NCBI RefSeq assembly: GCF_028583725.1
Contig: NZ_CP110680.1
Coordinates: forward strand, 124,001 to 188,000
Origin: Cellulomonas fimi
GTDB lineage: Bacteria > Actinomycetota > Actinomycetes > Actinomycetales > Cellulomonadaceae
Direction: 5' to 3'
Length of the DNA stretch: 64,000 nucleotides
This document shows positions 43,425 to 51,259 of this stretch, one piece after another. The number at the start of each line of letters is the position of its first letter. Position 1 is the stretch's first letter. A program made the position numbers and the translations under genes. The notes under the pieces were generated by a model. That model had not been told where the DNA came from, did not search any database, and was given only the letters and a program-made list of their open reading frames with translations.

Positions 43425-43735
43425 CGACGCCGACGGAGGCGTCGACCGCGACGACGGGACCCGCGCCCATCACAACCGGGCACCGGACGGCACCCGCCGG
43501 GACCGTGACAGTCCGGTACTTCGCCGCGGCCGCCGAGGCGGCGGGTCTCGACACCGAGGTCCTCGCCGCGGGCACCGCGGCGGACGTCGTCACCGAGATG
43601 ACGGGCCGCCACCCCGCCCTCGCCGCGGTCCTGCCGCGCTGCGCGCTGCTCGCCGACGGCACGCGCGTCGAGGGCGCGGACGAGGTGCGTGCGGGCGTGA
43701 CGCTCGACGTCCTCCCGCCGTTCGCGGGCGGCTGA
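43421..43735 (+). CDS. moaD: MoaD/ThiS-like sulfur carrier protein
   Basis: A 104-residue ubiquitin-fold protein ending PPFAGG, the diglycine that MoeB adenylates and sulfurates. VTVRYFAAAAEAAG starts the fold at residue 28, preceded by a Thr/Pro-rich extension not needed by the fold, so a later start is possible. GTG overlaps the upstream stop. It supplies the small subunit of molybdopterin synthase; its partner moaE lies in the second cluster. Confidence 0.92.
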   Translation: MTTPTEASTATTGPAPITTGHRTAPAGTVTVRYFAAAAEAAGLDTEVLAAGTAADVVTEMTGRHPALAAVLPRCALLADGTRVEGADEVRAGVTLDVLPPFAGG

Positions 43736-43775
43736 CGGGCTGACCGCCGCACGCCTGCCCGACCGGCGTCCGGCC

Positions 43776-43807
43776 GACCCGCCCGGCGCACGCACGCCGG
43801 ACGGGTC
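43776..43807. terminator. Bidirectional terminator after the molybdenum cofactor operon
   Basis: 13-bp stem (43776-43788 with 43795-43807, one mismatch) and a 6-nt loop between moaD and the convergent short-chain dehydrogenase gene. Confidence 0.7.
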
Positions 43808-43813
43808 GTCGCG

Positions 43814-44521
43814 TCACCAGGGCACCGCACCCGACCGGTCGCGGAAGGTGCCGGACGGCGCGTCGGGTCCGACCGTCGCCGCGGCGACGACCGCGTCGGC
43901 GCCCTGCTCGACCGTCTGGTACCCCTGGAACCCGTTGAGCCCGGTCGCGGTGTAGCCCGGGTCGACCGCGAGGACCTGGTACCCCTCCAGCACCTTCGCG
44001 TACTGGCTCGTGATCATGTTGAGCGCGGCCTTCGACGACGGGTAGGCGAGCCCGGCGATGGTCGACTCGAAGCGACCCGGGTCGGTGGTGACGCCGAACG
44101 AGCCGAGCCCGCTCGACACCATGACGACGCGCGGCTGCGCGGACCGGTCGAGCAGCGGCAGGAACGCGTGCGTGACCCGGACGGGTCCGAGCACGTTGAC
44201 GCCGTAGACGGGCAGGAAGTCGGCGGCCGGGGTGTCCCGCGGCCCGACGACGCGCCCGCTGACGCCGGCGTTGTTGACGAGCACGTCGAGCCGGCCGTGC
44301 GTCGCGTCGACGACGCGGACGGCCTCGGCGACGGAGGTGTCGTCGGTGACGTCGAGCCGCACGGCCCGCGCGTCGCCGCCGAGCCCGGTGGCGACGGCCT
44401 CGCCGGCGGTGAGGTCGCGCGCGCCGACCCAGACGGTCCAGCCGAGCGCGACGAGGCGGCGGGCGGTCTCCCGCCCGATTCCCTGGGTGGCCCCCGTGAC
44501 GAGGGCGATCGTGGTGTCCAT
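43814..44521 (-). CDS. Short-chain dehydrogenase/reductase
   Basis: A 235-residue classical SDR: cofactor loop TGATQGIG, NNAGVSG, catalytic Ser in VMVSSGLGSFG, and YPSSKAALN (YxxxK). The substrate is unknown. ATG 44521. It is divergent from an XRE regulator with a shared palindrome, a pairing frequently seen in actinobacteria where the regulator controls the reductase. Confidence 0.93.
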   Translation of the reverse strand: MDTTIALVTGATQGIGRETARRLVALGWTVWVGARDLTAGEAVATGLGGDARAVRLDVTDDTSVAEAVRVVDATHGRLDVLVNNAGVSGRVVGPRDTPAADFLPVYGVNVLGPVRVTHAFLPLLDRSAQPRVVMVSSGLGSFGVTTDPGRFESTIAGLAYPSSKAALNMITSQYAKVLEGYQVLAVDPGYTATGLNGFQGYQTVEQGADAVVAAATVGPDAPSGTFRDRSGAVPW

Positions 44522-44570
44522 GGGTCGACCCTCCGCCGCCGCCCCGGGGCCCTCCAGGGCGCGTCGACCC

Positions 44571-44587
44571 TGGGACCGGCGGTCCCA
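44571..44587. promoter_or_regulatory. Palindrome between the SDR and XRE regulator genes
   Basis: TGGGACCGGCGGTCCCA has 7-bp perfect arms with a GGC centre, 50 bases from the SDR start and 46 bases from the regulator start. GTCGACCCT also occurs twice nearby (44524-44532, 44567-44575). It is a likely operator for the divergent regulator. Confidence 0.5.
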
Positions 44588-44632
44588 CGCTGCGACGTCC
44601 CGCGCGCGACCGGACGGGTGGATCCTGGGCGC

Positions 44633-45514
44633 ATGGATCGTGGGGAGCTCGCCCAGGTGCTGCGGCGTGCGCGTGCGCGCCTGTCGCCGCAGGACGTCGG
44701 CCTGCCGGCCGGGGAGCGGCGTCGCGTCGGGGGTCTGCGCCGCGAGGAGGTCGCGCTCCTCGCGGGCGTGAGCGTCGACTACGTCGTGCGGCTCGAGCAG
44801 GGCCGTGGACCGCGACCGTCGCCGCAGGTCCTGCGTGCGCTCGCCCGGGCGCTGCGGCTCGACGACGACGAGAGCGCCGAGCTGTTCCACCTGGCGGGCT
44901 CGACGCCGCCGCTGCCGGGCACCGTCGACGACGTCGTGCGCCCCAGCGTGCAGCGCCTGATGGACCGCCTCGTCGACCTGCCGGTGATGCTGCTCGACGC
45001 GCGCGGCGACGTGCTCGCGTGGAACGCGATGGCGTCGGCGCTGCTCGGTGACTGGTCGTCGGTGCCGGTGCGCGAGCGCAACGTCAACCGGATCCGGTTC
45101 CTCGGCACGACGCCCTACGGCCCGCGGACGCGCGTCGCGATGTCGCCCGGTGAGCGCGAGGAGACCGCGGCGCAGGCGGTCGCGGCGCTGCGGACCGCGA
45201 CGGCCCGCTACCCGAAGGACGCCCGCCTGAACGAGCTGATCGCCGAGCTGCGGCGCGAGAGCCCGGACTTCGAGCGGATGTGGCAGGAGGGCGGCGCGAG
45301 CCTCTGGCGCAGTCACCGCAAGTCGGTCGACCACCCGACCGTCGGACGCGTGACGCTCGACTGCGACGCGCTGCACGTCCCCGACAGCGACCAGGCGCTC
45401 ATCGTCTACTCGGCCCCGCCCGGCAGCCCCGCCGCCGACGCGCTCGCGCTCCTGCGCGTCATCGGGACGCAGACGCTGACGCCGACCGCGGGCACGGCTG
45501 CGACGCGCGACTGA
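44633..45514 (+). CDS. XRE family regulator with MmyB-like ligand-binding domain
   Basis: A 293-residue protein: N-terminal helix-turn-helix (GLRREEVALLAGVSVDYVVRLEQGRG, the hallmark of this group) and a PAS-like MmyB domain (VMLLDARGDVLAWNAMASALLGDW ... YPKDARLNELIAELRRESPDF). MmyB domains bind fatty-acid-like ligands in known cases. It is divergent from the SDR gene, which it probably controls. Confidence 0.93.
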   Translation: MDRGELAQVLRRARARLSPQDVGLPAGERRRVGGLRREEVALLAGVSVDYVVRLEQGRGPRPSPQVLRALARALRLDDDESAELFHLAGSTPPLPGTVDDVVRPSVQRLMDRLVDLPVMLLDARGDVLAWNAMASALLGDWSSVPVRERNVNRIRFLGTTPYGPRTRVAMSPGEREETAAQAVAALRTATARYPKDARLNELIAELRRESPDFERMWQEGGASLWRSHRKSVDHPTVGRVTLDCDALHVPDSDQALIVYSAPPGSPAADALALLRVIGTQTLTPTAGTAATRD

Positions 45515-45710
45515 CGGCCCCGGGCGGCGGCCCGTCGTGGTCGCCGCACCGGTCGCCCAGGGCCGAAGGGTGCGCCTCGACGGCACCCGGCGCACGCCGA
45601 GCGGCCGTCCTCCACCGGAACGGGGGAACGTGACCGCGCTCGGCGCGCGACCCGTCCGGGCCCGACCTAGCGTGGCCCGATCACCCCGTCCTGAGCGAAG
45701 GGAGCACGGT

Positions 45711-46157
45711 ATGCCGACGATCGACCAGACCATCGAGGTGGCCGTCCCGATCAGCACCGCCTACGACCAGTGGACGCAGTTCGAGGAGTTCCCGCACTTC
45801 ATGGGTGGCGTCGAGGAGGTGCGTCAGGTCACGGACACGCTCACGCACTGGCGGACCTCGATCGGCGGTGTGGAGCGGGAGTTCGACGCGCAGATCACCG
45901 ACCAGCACCCGGACCAGCGCGTCGCGTGGCGCAGCGTCGACGGCCCCGCGCACGAGGGCGTCGTGACGTTCGAGGCGATCGACGCGGGCACGACGCGCGT
46001 GCACGTCGAGACCCGGTGGGAGCCGGACTCGCTCGTCGAGAAGGCCGGCGCCGCCGTCGGTGCCGACGACCTGCAGGTGAAGGCCGACCTCAAGCGGTTC
46101 AAAGAATTCATCGAGAACCGCGGCACCGAGACGGGTGCCTGGCGCGGCGACGTCTGA
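45711..46157 (+). CDS. SRPBCC family protein (polyketide cyclase/dehydrase-like)
   Basis: A 148-residue START-like fold protein: TIDQTIEVAVPISTAYDQWTQFEEFPHFMGGVEEVRQV and KADLKRFKEFIENRG are the standard pattern of stress-associated SRPBCC proteins. It should have a hydrophobic ligand pocket; the ligand is unknown. ATG with GAAGGGAG upstream. Confidence 0.92.
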   Translation: MPTIDQTIEVAVPISTAYDQWTQFEEFPHFMGGVEEVRQVTDTLTHWRTSIGGVEREFDAQITDQHPDQRVAWRSVDGPAHEGVVTFEAIDAGTTRVHVETRWEPDSLVEKAGAAVGADDLQVKADLKRFKEFIENRGTETGAWRGDV

Positions 46158-46170
46158 CCGCCCGACGCAC

Positions 46171-46213
46171 GACGACGCCCGGCCGCCCGCTCCTGGGACG
46201 GCCGGGCGTCGTC
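46171..46213. terminator. Bidirectional hairpin terminator
   Basis: Perfect 15-bp stem (46171-46185 with 46199-46213) and 13-nt loop between two convergent genes. Stem and loop lengths match the terminator at 6513-6555. Confidence 0.85.
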
Positions 46214-47081
46214 ACGTGCACGGCGCGGCGCCGCCGAGCGTCGCGACGTCGACGACCGCGCCGACCAGCGCCGGGCCGGACGCCAGCACGCGGTCGTTGT
46301 GACCGCCGCCCGGCACCTCGACCTCGACGACCGTCGACCCGGCCCGCCGCGCCGCGTCGGCGACCCGGCGGCTCAACCGGTCCGGGACCGTCGTGTCGGC
46401 GTCGCCGTGGACGACCGCGACGGGCACGGTGACCCGCCCGACGTGCGCGACGACGTCGAACCGGTCGCGCAGCAGCCACCCGAGCGGCACGCCCGTGACG
46501 GCCCGCGCCGCGTCGGCGAGCGTCGTGAACGGCGACCGCAGGACGAGCGCGGCGGGCGGGTGCTCGGCGGCCAGCCCGCTGGCGACCGCGCCGCCGAGGC
46601 TCTCACCGAGGTAGACCGTCGACGCGGCGGGGACACCGGCGTCGAGCAGGAAGTCGCGTGCCGCGCGGGCGTCGCGCGCGAGGCCCTCCTCCGACGGCGA
46701 GCCCGGGTTGCCGCCGTAGCCGCGGTACTCGAGCAGCAGCACCCCGAACCCCGCGTCGCGCAGCGCCGACGCGAGCGACGCCCGCCCGGCCCGGTTCCCG
46801 CCGTTGCCCGGCGCGACGAGGACGGTCGACGTGCACCCGTCGGCAGCGGGCAGGTACCAGGCGGCGAGCGTCAGCCCGTCCGACGTGTGCAGCTCGACGT
46901 CCCGTGCGCCCGGCAGGACGGACGCGACCGGGGGCGGCTCGCGGCGGTCGGGGACGAACACGATCGACCGCTGCATGACCGCGACCCCCACGACGGCGAG
47001 GACGAGCACGACGGCGAGCGCGCCGAGCGCGACCGCGACGCGGCGCCGGGCGCGCGGACGAGCGTCGGACCGCCCGCTCAC
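46212..47081 (-). CDS. Membrane-anchored alpha/beta hydrolase
   Basis: A 289-residue protein with an N-terminal Arg-rich stretch and one membrane helix (VAVALGALAVVLVLAVVGVAV). The hydrolase fold follows: oxyanion region VLVAPGNGGN, nucleophile elbow YLGESLGGAVAS (Ser), Asp in VVHGDADTTVP and His in GGGHNDRV. It resembles the YqkD/BEM46 type with unknown substrate. GTG 47081 is chosen; GTG 47117 would add 12 residues of uncertain value. Confidence 0.88.
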   Translation of the reverse strand: MSGRSDARPRARRRVAVALGALAVVLVLAVVGVAVMQRSIVFVPDRREPPPVASVLPGARDVELHTSDGLTLAAWYLPAADGCTSTVLVAPGNGGNRAGRASLASALRDAGFGVLLLEYRGYGGNPGSPSEEGLARDARAARDFLLDAGVPAASTVYLGESLGGAVASGLAAEHPPAALVLRSPFTTLADAARAVTGVPLGWLLRDRFDVVAHVGRVTVPVAVVHGDADTTVPDRLSRRVADAARRAGSTVVEVEVPGGGHNDRVLASGPALVGAVVDVATLGGAAPCT

Positions 47082-47138
47082 CGTCCGATCGTCGCACCGG
47101 CACGTCGCACCGGCCACGACGACCGGCGCCGCCAGGCG

Positions 47139-47525
47139 CTACCGCGCGTCGAGCGGGCGGGCGTGCGCCTCCAGCCAGCCGGCGATCTCCTCGAGCGTCA
47201 GGTGGTCGTCGCCGCCGACCGCCCGGACGAACCTGTCGACGTCGTGCGGCTCGGCGACGAGCCGATGGCCGTTGAGCCGGTAGAGCACGTCCGTCATCGT
47301 CCAGGAGAGACGCTTGTTCCCGTCCAGGAGCGGATGTGAGCGGTTGAGCGCGTCGAGGAGCGCCGCCGCCTTCGCGTGCAGGCCCTCATACGCCTCGACC
47401 CCCCACACGACGGCCGCGGGGCGCGCGAGCGCGGACGCGAGCGCCCCCTCGTCGCGGATGTAGAGGCCGAGCAGCTCGCAGAAGTCGAGCGTGTCCTCCA
47501 TGTCGACGTAGACGACCGTCGTCAT
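47139..47525 (-). CDS. doc: Doc/Fic-type toxin of a type II toxin-antitoxin module
   Basis: A 128-residue Fic-fold protein with the Doc-like motif HPLLDGNKRLSW (His 64 region). Doc kinases phosphorylate EF-Tu and stop translation. The motif has DGNKR rather than the AMP-transferring Fic HPFxxGNGR, so phosphotransfer is the more likely activity. The ATG overlaps the stop of the antitoxin gene (ATGA), the usual coupling. Confidence 0.9.
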   Translation of the reverse strand: MTTVVYVDMEDTLDFCELLGLYIRDEGALASALARPAAVVWGVEAYEGLHAKAAALLDALNRSHPLLDGNKRLSWTMTDVLYRLNGHRLVAEPHDVDRFVRAVGGDDHLTLEEIAGWLEAHARPLDAR

Positions 47526-47764
47526 CGCGAGAGCAGGTCGAGCGCCTCGGTGTTGTCGGCGATCGAGTCGCGGATCGCCCGCGCTGCCGCCGACCGCCGG
47601 GCGGCCCGAGCGGCGAGGGAGGCATCCTCGTCGGCGGCGTCGAGGCGGGCCGCGTGCTCACGGACGGCGATCGCGACGACGTCCGTCATCGTGCGCTTCT
47701 CCCGCTCCGCGACCGTGCGCAGCAGCTCCTCGTCGGCCGGGTCGAGCCTGAGCGTCATCGCCAT
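47522..47764 (-). CDS. Ribbon-helix-helix type antitoxin
   Basis: An 80-residue protein: a short strand (MTLRLD), a helix (EELLRTVAEREK) and a second helix (MTDVVAIAVREHAAR) form a ribbon-helix-helix DNA-binding unit; the basic-acidic C-terminal tail would wrap the toxin. ATG 47764 is preferred because GGAGG is exactly nine bases upstream; ATG 47773 would abut the ribosome site. It should bind the Doc-like toxin and repress its own operon. Confidence 0.82.
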   Translation of the reverse strand: MAMTLRLDPADEELLRTVAEREKRTMTDVVAIAVREHAARLDAADEDASLAARAARRSAAARAIRDSIADNTEALDLLSR

Positions 47765-47921
47765 CGCGCACATCCTCCGTGGCAGGTATCGGGCGGATAC
47801 CAGCCTAGTCGGCGCCGATGTACCGGCACCAGCGCCCGCCGGGTTCCGCGCGTCCGCGGAGTCCGTCGTGTCGCCGTGGCGACACGGATGGCGGACGCAG
47901 CGGCCGCTGGGACAGCCGCGG

Positions 47922-49025
47922 TCAGCCGCCGATCGCGCTCATCGGCCGGTCGGGCTGCCGGAACGTCGGCTCGCCGATGCCGTGACCGGCCTTCTTGCCC
48001 GCGAGGCAGCGCCGGAACGCGTCGGCGACGGCGTCGTCGTCGAGCGCCTCGTCCCGCACGACCGCGCGCACGTCGACCTCGTCCTGCGCGAACAGGCACG
48101 CGCGCAGCTGCCCGTCGGCGGTGAGCCGCAGCCGGTCGCACGCCGCGCAGAACGGCGCGGTGACGGACGCGATGACGCCGACGGTCTGCGGTCCGCCGTC
48201 GACGTACCAGAGCTCGGCGGGGGCAGCGCCGCGGCCCGGCACCTCGGTGAGCGTGAACGCTGAGGTCAGCCGGCCGAGGATCTCGGCCTGCGTGACCATC
48301 TGCGTGCGGTCCCACGTGTGGCCGCCGTCGAGCGGCATCTGCTCGATGAAGCGCATCTGGTACCCGCGCTCGACCGCGAACCGCGTGAGCGCCACGACCT
48401 CGTCGTCGTTCACGCCGCGCATCGCGACGGCGTTGATCTTCACGGGCCGGAGCCCGGCCGCGTCGGCGGCGGCGATGCCCGCGAGCGTCTCGACGAGCTT
48501 GTCGCGCCGCGTGAGCTCGATGAACTTCGCGCGGTCGAGCGTGTCGAGGCTGATGTTCACCCGCGACAGCCCGGCGTCCCGCAGCGCGGACGCGAGCGCG
48601 GGGAGCCGGAGCGCGTTGGTCGTGAGCGAGACCTCGGGGCTGCCGTGCGGGCCGGTGAGGGCCGTGAGCCGCCGGACGACGTCCACGACGTCGACGCGCA
48701 GCAGCGGCTCGCCGCCCGTCAGGCGGATCTCGGTGATCCCGAGCTCGACCCCGACGCGCGCGACGCGCACGATCTCGTCGGTGCTGAGCATCGTCGAGCG
48801 GGCGAGCCACGGGACGCCCTCGGCGGGCATGCAGTACGTGCACCGCAGCGAGCACCGGTCGGTCAGCGAGATGCGCAGGTCGTGGTGCGGCCGCCCGAAC
48901 CGGTCGACGAGCGGGGCGTCGGAGCGGGGCGCGTCGACCTGCCGTGGCGCGCGGTCGCGCGGCGTGGCGCGGGCGTCGTCACCGGACGACGAGGACCGCA
49001 CGGTCGGCATCGGCAGGTCCGTCAT
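47922..49025 (-). CDS. moaA: GTP 3',8-cyclase MoaA
   Basis: A 367-residue radical SAM enzyme that starts molybdopterin synthesis. The N-terminal cluster motif is CSLRCTYC, the SAM region LTGGEPLLR, and the C-terminal cluster CAACDRLRLTADGQLRAC. It ends SAIGG, the diglycine needed for activity. ATG 49025 overlaps the moaE stop; an upstream extension is unneeded. The first 45 residues are Ser/Asp-rich and non-conserved. Confidence 0.96.
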   Translation of the reverse strand: MTDLPMPTVRSSSSGDDARATPRDRAPRQVDAPRSDAPLVDRFGRPHHDLRISLTDRCSLRCTYCMPAEGVPWLARSTMLSTDEIVRVARVGVELGITEIRLTGGEPLLRVDVVDVVRRLTALTGPHGSPEVSLTTNALRLPALASALRDAGLSRVNISLDTLDRAKFIELTRRDKLVETLAGIAAADAAGLRPVKINAVAMRGVNDDEVVALTRFAVERGYQMRFIEQMPLDGGHTWDRTQMVTQAEILGRLTSAFTLTEVPGRGAAPAELWYVDGGPQTVGVIASVTAPFCAACDRLRLTADGQLRACLFAQDEVDVRAVVRDEALDDDAVADAFRRCLAGKKAGHGIGEPTFRQPDRPMSAIGG

Positions 49026-49444
49026 GACATCCCCACCCACACGTGCGACCCGTCCGCGAGGATCTCGCGCTTCCAGACGGGCAGCTCGGCCTTGACGGTC
49101 TCGACGAGCGCCCGGCACACGTCGAACGCCTCGGCGCGGTGCGCGGTCGCGACGGCGCAGACGATCGCCGCCTCGCCGACCTCGAGCCGCCCGACGCGGT
49201 GGCTCACCGCGAGCCCGAGCACGTCGTCGTCCGCCGCCGCCCGCTCGGCGAGCCGCGTCAGGACCGCCGCTGCGTCGGGGTGCGCGCTGTACTCCAGCGC
49301 GACGATCTTCCCGTCCACCGACGGGTCGTGGTCGCGGACGAGCCCGACGAAGGTCGCGACGGCCCCCGCCCGCGCGTCGCTCACATGTTCCACGTGAAAC
49401 AGCAGGTCAAGCGGCCGCTCCTCGATCCGCGCCAGCACGGTCAT
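49022..49444 (-). CDS. moaE: Molybdopterin synthase catalytic subunit MoaE
   Basis: A 140-residue large subunit that transfers sulfur from MoaD thiocarboxylate to cPMP. Motifs: AGAVATFVGLVRDHD, LEYSAHPDA, SHRVGRLEVGEAAIVCAVATAHRAEAFDVCRALVETVKAELPVWKRE with the active-site Lys. ATG overlaps the mogA stop and its own stop overlaps moaA. The codons for FHVEH form a perfect parS site. Confidence 0.96.
   Translation of the reverse strand: MTVLARIEERPLDLLFHVEHVSDARAGAVATFVGLVRDHDPSVDGKIVALEYSAHPDAAAVLTRLAERAAADDDVLGLAVSHRVGRLEVGEAAIVCAVATAHRAEAFDVCRALVETVKAELPVWKREILADGSHVWVGMS
49386..49401. other. parS centromere site for ParB
   Basis: TGTTCCACGTGAAACA matches the conserved bacterial parS consensus TGTTNCACGTGAAACA at all fixed positions. 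It is embedded in moaE, where it encodes FHVEH. Chromosomal parS sites cluster near the replication origin, so the window is probably in the origin-proximal part of the chromosome. Confidence 0.85.
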
Positions 49445-49941
49445 CCGTGGTCACCCCCCGCGACCTGGTCGAGCAGGTGGTCCAGCAGCGGCAGCAGCGT
49501 CGCGAGGTTGTCCCGGACGCCCCCGGGGGAGCCGGGGAGGTTCACCACGACGACCCCGTCGGCGGTCACGCCCGCGAGCCCGCGGGACAGGACGGCCGTC
49601 GGCACGGTCCGCGCCGACTCGCGGCGCAGCAGCTCGGCGATCCCCGGCAGCTCGCGGTCCAGCACGGCACGCGTCCCCTCGGGTGTCCGGTCGCGCGGCC
49701 CGACGCCGGTCCCGCCCGACGTCACGACCAGACGCGCACCGTCGCGCGCCGCCGCCTCGATCGCGTGCTGCACGGGGAGGGCGCCGTCGGGCACGACGGC
49801 GGGCTCGGCGACCGCGTACCCGGCCTCGACCAGCAGGTCCCGCGCGAGCGGTCCCGACCGGTCCTCGCGCGTCCCCGCCGCCGACCGGTCGGACACGACG
49901 ACGACCGCCGCGTGCCGCCCGTCCCGGTGTCCCGTGGTCAC
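49441..49941 (-). CDS. mogA: Molybdopterin adenylyltransferase (MogA/MoaB type)
   Basis: A 166-residue protein of the MoCF-binding fold: AVVVVSDRSAAGTREDRSG, TSGGTGVGPRDRTPEGT and NLPGSPGGVRDNL. It activates molybdopterin with AMP for MoeA. GTG start; the first gene of the mogA-moaE-moaA unit, all joined by ATGA overlaps. Confidence 0.92.
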   Translation of the reverse strand: MTTGHRDGRHAAVVVVSDRSAAGTREDRSGPLARDLLVEAGYAVAEPAVVPDGALPVQHAIEAAARDGARLVVTSGGTGVGPRDRTPEGTRAVLDRELPGIAELLRRESARTVPTAVLSRGLAGVTADGVVVVNLPGSPGGVRDNLATLLPLLDHLLDQVAGGDHG

Positions 49942-50065
49942 CGCGTCAGCCTAACGACGCACCCCCGGACCGCCTCCGGTGCCCGCACCGTGGAAAACCC
50001 CGCGGCCCGCGCCCGCCGTGCCAGCATGGGCGCGACCCCCGACGAGCGACCCAGGAAGAGCACCG

Positions 50066-50302
50066 GTGCGCAGAGCAGGCCCGACGTGGCGACGCAAGCG
50101 ACGACTGCTCCTGAACGCGGCTGTCGTGGCCGTGATCGGGTTCGCGGTCCTGCGCGCCGCGACGCGCGGGTCCACGGTCATCGCCGTGGCCGCCGTCCTC
50201 GCGGTCGGCGGTGCGGTGTGGCTCGTGGTCGACTCCCTGCGCCGTCGACGCCGACGGGCGCTCGCGCCCCTCGACCGGGCACCGGCCGACGGGACGCGCT
50301 GA
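50066..50302 (+). CDS. Small two-helix membrane protein
   Basis: A 78-residue protein: basic N-terminus (RRAGPTWRRKRRLLL), two hydrophobic helices (NAAVVAVIGFAVLRAA and VIAVAAVLAVGGAVWLVV) and an Arg-rich C-terminal tail, so both ends are probably cytoplasmic. GTG 50066 is preceded by GGAAG. No family recognised. Confidence 0.65.
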   Translation: MRRAGPTWRRKRRLLLNAAVVAVIGFAVLRAATRGSTVIAVAAVLAVGGAVWLVVDSLRRRRRRALAPLDRAPADGTR

Positions 50303-50382
50303 GGACGGCGGGGCCCGCGCACCACGCCGGGTGTGCCCGCGCCGGCTCGTCGGACGGGCGGCACGGGTCCTACGGTGCCGGG

Positions 50383-50961
50383 ATGGGACCCGAGCGGCGG
50401 ACCGAGCGACTCGTCATGCGGCAGTGGACCGAGGCGGACCTCGAGCCGTTCGCGCGGATGAACGCGGACCCCGAGGTCATGGAGCACTTCCCGGCACCGC
50501 TGACCCGCGAGCAGAGCGACGCGCTCGCTGCCCGGGCGCAGGCCGGCCTGGCCGAGAACGGCTGGGGCCTGTGGGCGCTCGAGGTCGACGGCCGGTTCGC
50601 GGGCTTCACGGGCCTGAACCGCCCGTCGTGGAACCCGGACCTCGTCGAGGTCGGCTGGCGGCTGCCGCGGTGGGCGTGGGGGCACGGGTACGCGTCGGAG
50701 GCGGCCCGCGAGGCGCTGCGCGTCGGGTTCGAGGAGGCGGGCCTCGACGAGATCGTCTCCTTCACGGCCGTGCCGAACGTCCGCTCGCAGGCGGTGATGC
50801 GGCGCATCGGCATGACGCGCGACCCGGCCGACGACTTCGACCACCCGTCGGTCCCGCACGGGCACCGGCTCGAGCGGCACGTGCTGTACCGCATCGCCCG
50901 ACCGGCGGTCGGCGGCGACGACCCGGCGGCGGGTAGGCTGGCGCGGCAACGCGACAACTGA
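50383..50961 (+). CDS. GNAT family N-acetyltransferase
   Basis: A 192-residue protein of the RimJ/RimL group: [17 protein letters not shown], acetyl-CoA-binding [20 protein letters not shown] and [16 protein letters not shown]. The target amine is unknown. Its 3' end contains the probable -10 box (TAGGCT, 50934-50939) of the glycine riboswitch transcript, so transcription of gcv begins inside this gene. Confidence 0.93.
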   Translation: MGPERRTERLVMRQWTEADLEPFARMNADPEVMEHFPAPLTREQSDALAARAQAGLAENGWGLWALEVDGRFAGFTGLNRPSWNPDLVEVGWRLPRWAWGHGYASEAAREALRVGFEEAGLDEIVSFTAVPNVRSQAVMRRIGMTRDPADDFDHPSVPHGHRLERHVLYRIARPAVGGDDPAAGRLARQRDN

Positions 50962-50980
50962 ACACGCTGCTCGAACCGAC

Positions 50981-51210
50981 GCGGGAGAGCTCCGGACACC
51001 ACGAGCCGGACGCCGAAGGAGCAACCCTCCCCGGGAATCTCTCAGGCCCCTGTACCGCGACGGCGAGGCAACTCTGGAAAGCGGTCGACCCCCGCGGGGA
51101 CCGACCCACCGACGGTGCAAGTCGGCGCGCCCCGGGCCCTCAGCGGCCATGGCGGACCGGCAAAACTCTCAGGTCGCACGCCCGGCGCGCGCGGATGACA
51201 GAGCGGGGAG
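50981..51210 (+). promoter_or_regulatory. Tandem glycine riboswitch upstream of gcvP
   Basis: Two gcvT-type aptamers in a row: GGGAGAG, GCCGAAGGAGCAA and CTCTCAGG in the first; ACCGACGGTGCAAGTC, AAAACTCTCAGGT and GACAGAGCGGGGAG in the second. It precedes gcvP directly, so glycine should switch on its own catabolism. The tandem arrangement is complete and canonical. Confidence 0.93.
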
Positions 51211-51259
51211 CCCACACGCCCGTCCCGGCGCGCCTGCCGGACGACCCCCGGAGCAGCCC

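Noticed and set aside
51149..51259. Upstream ATG start for gcvP
   Set aside because: It lies within the second glycine aptamer; the added residues are an RNA-encoding artefact.
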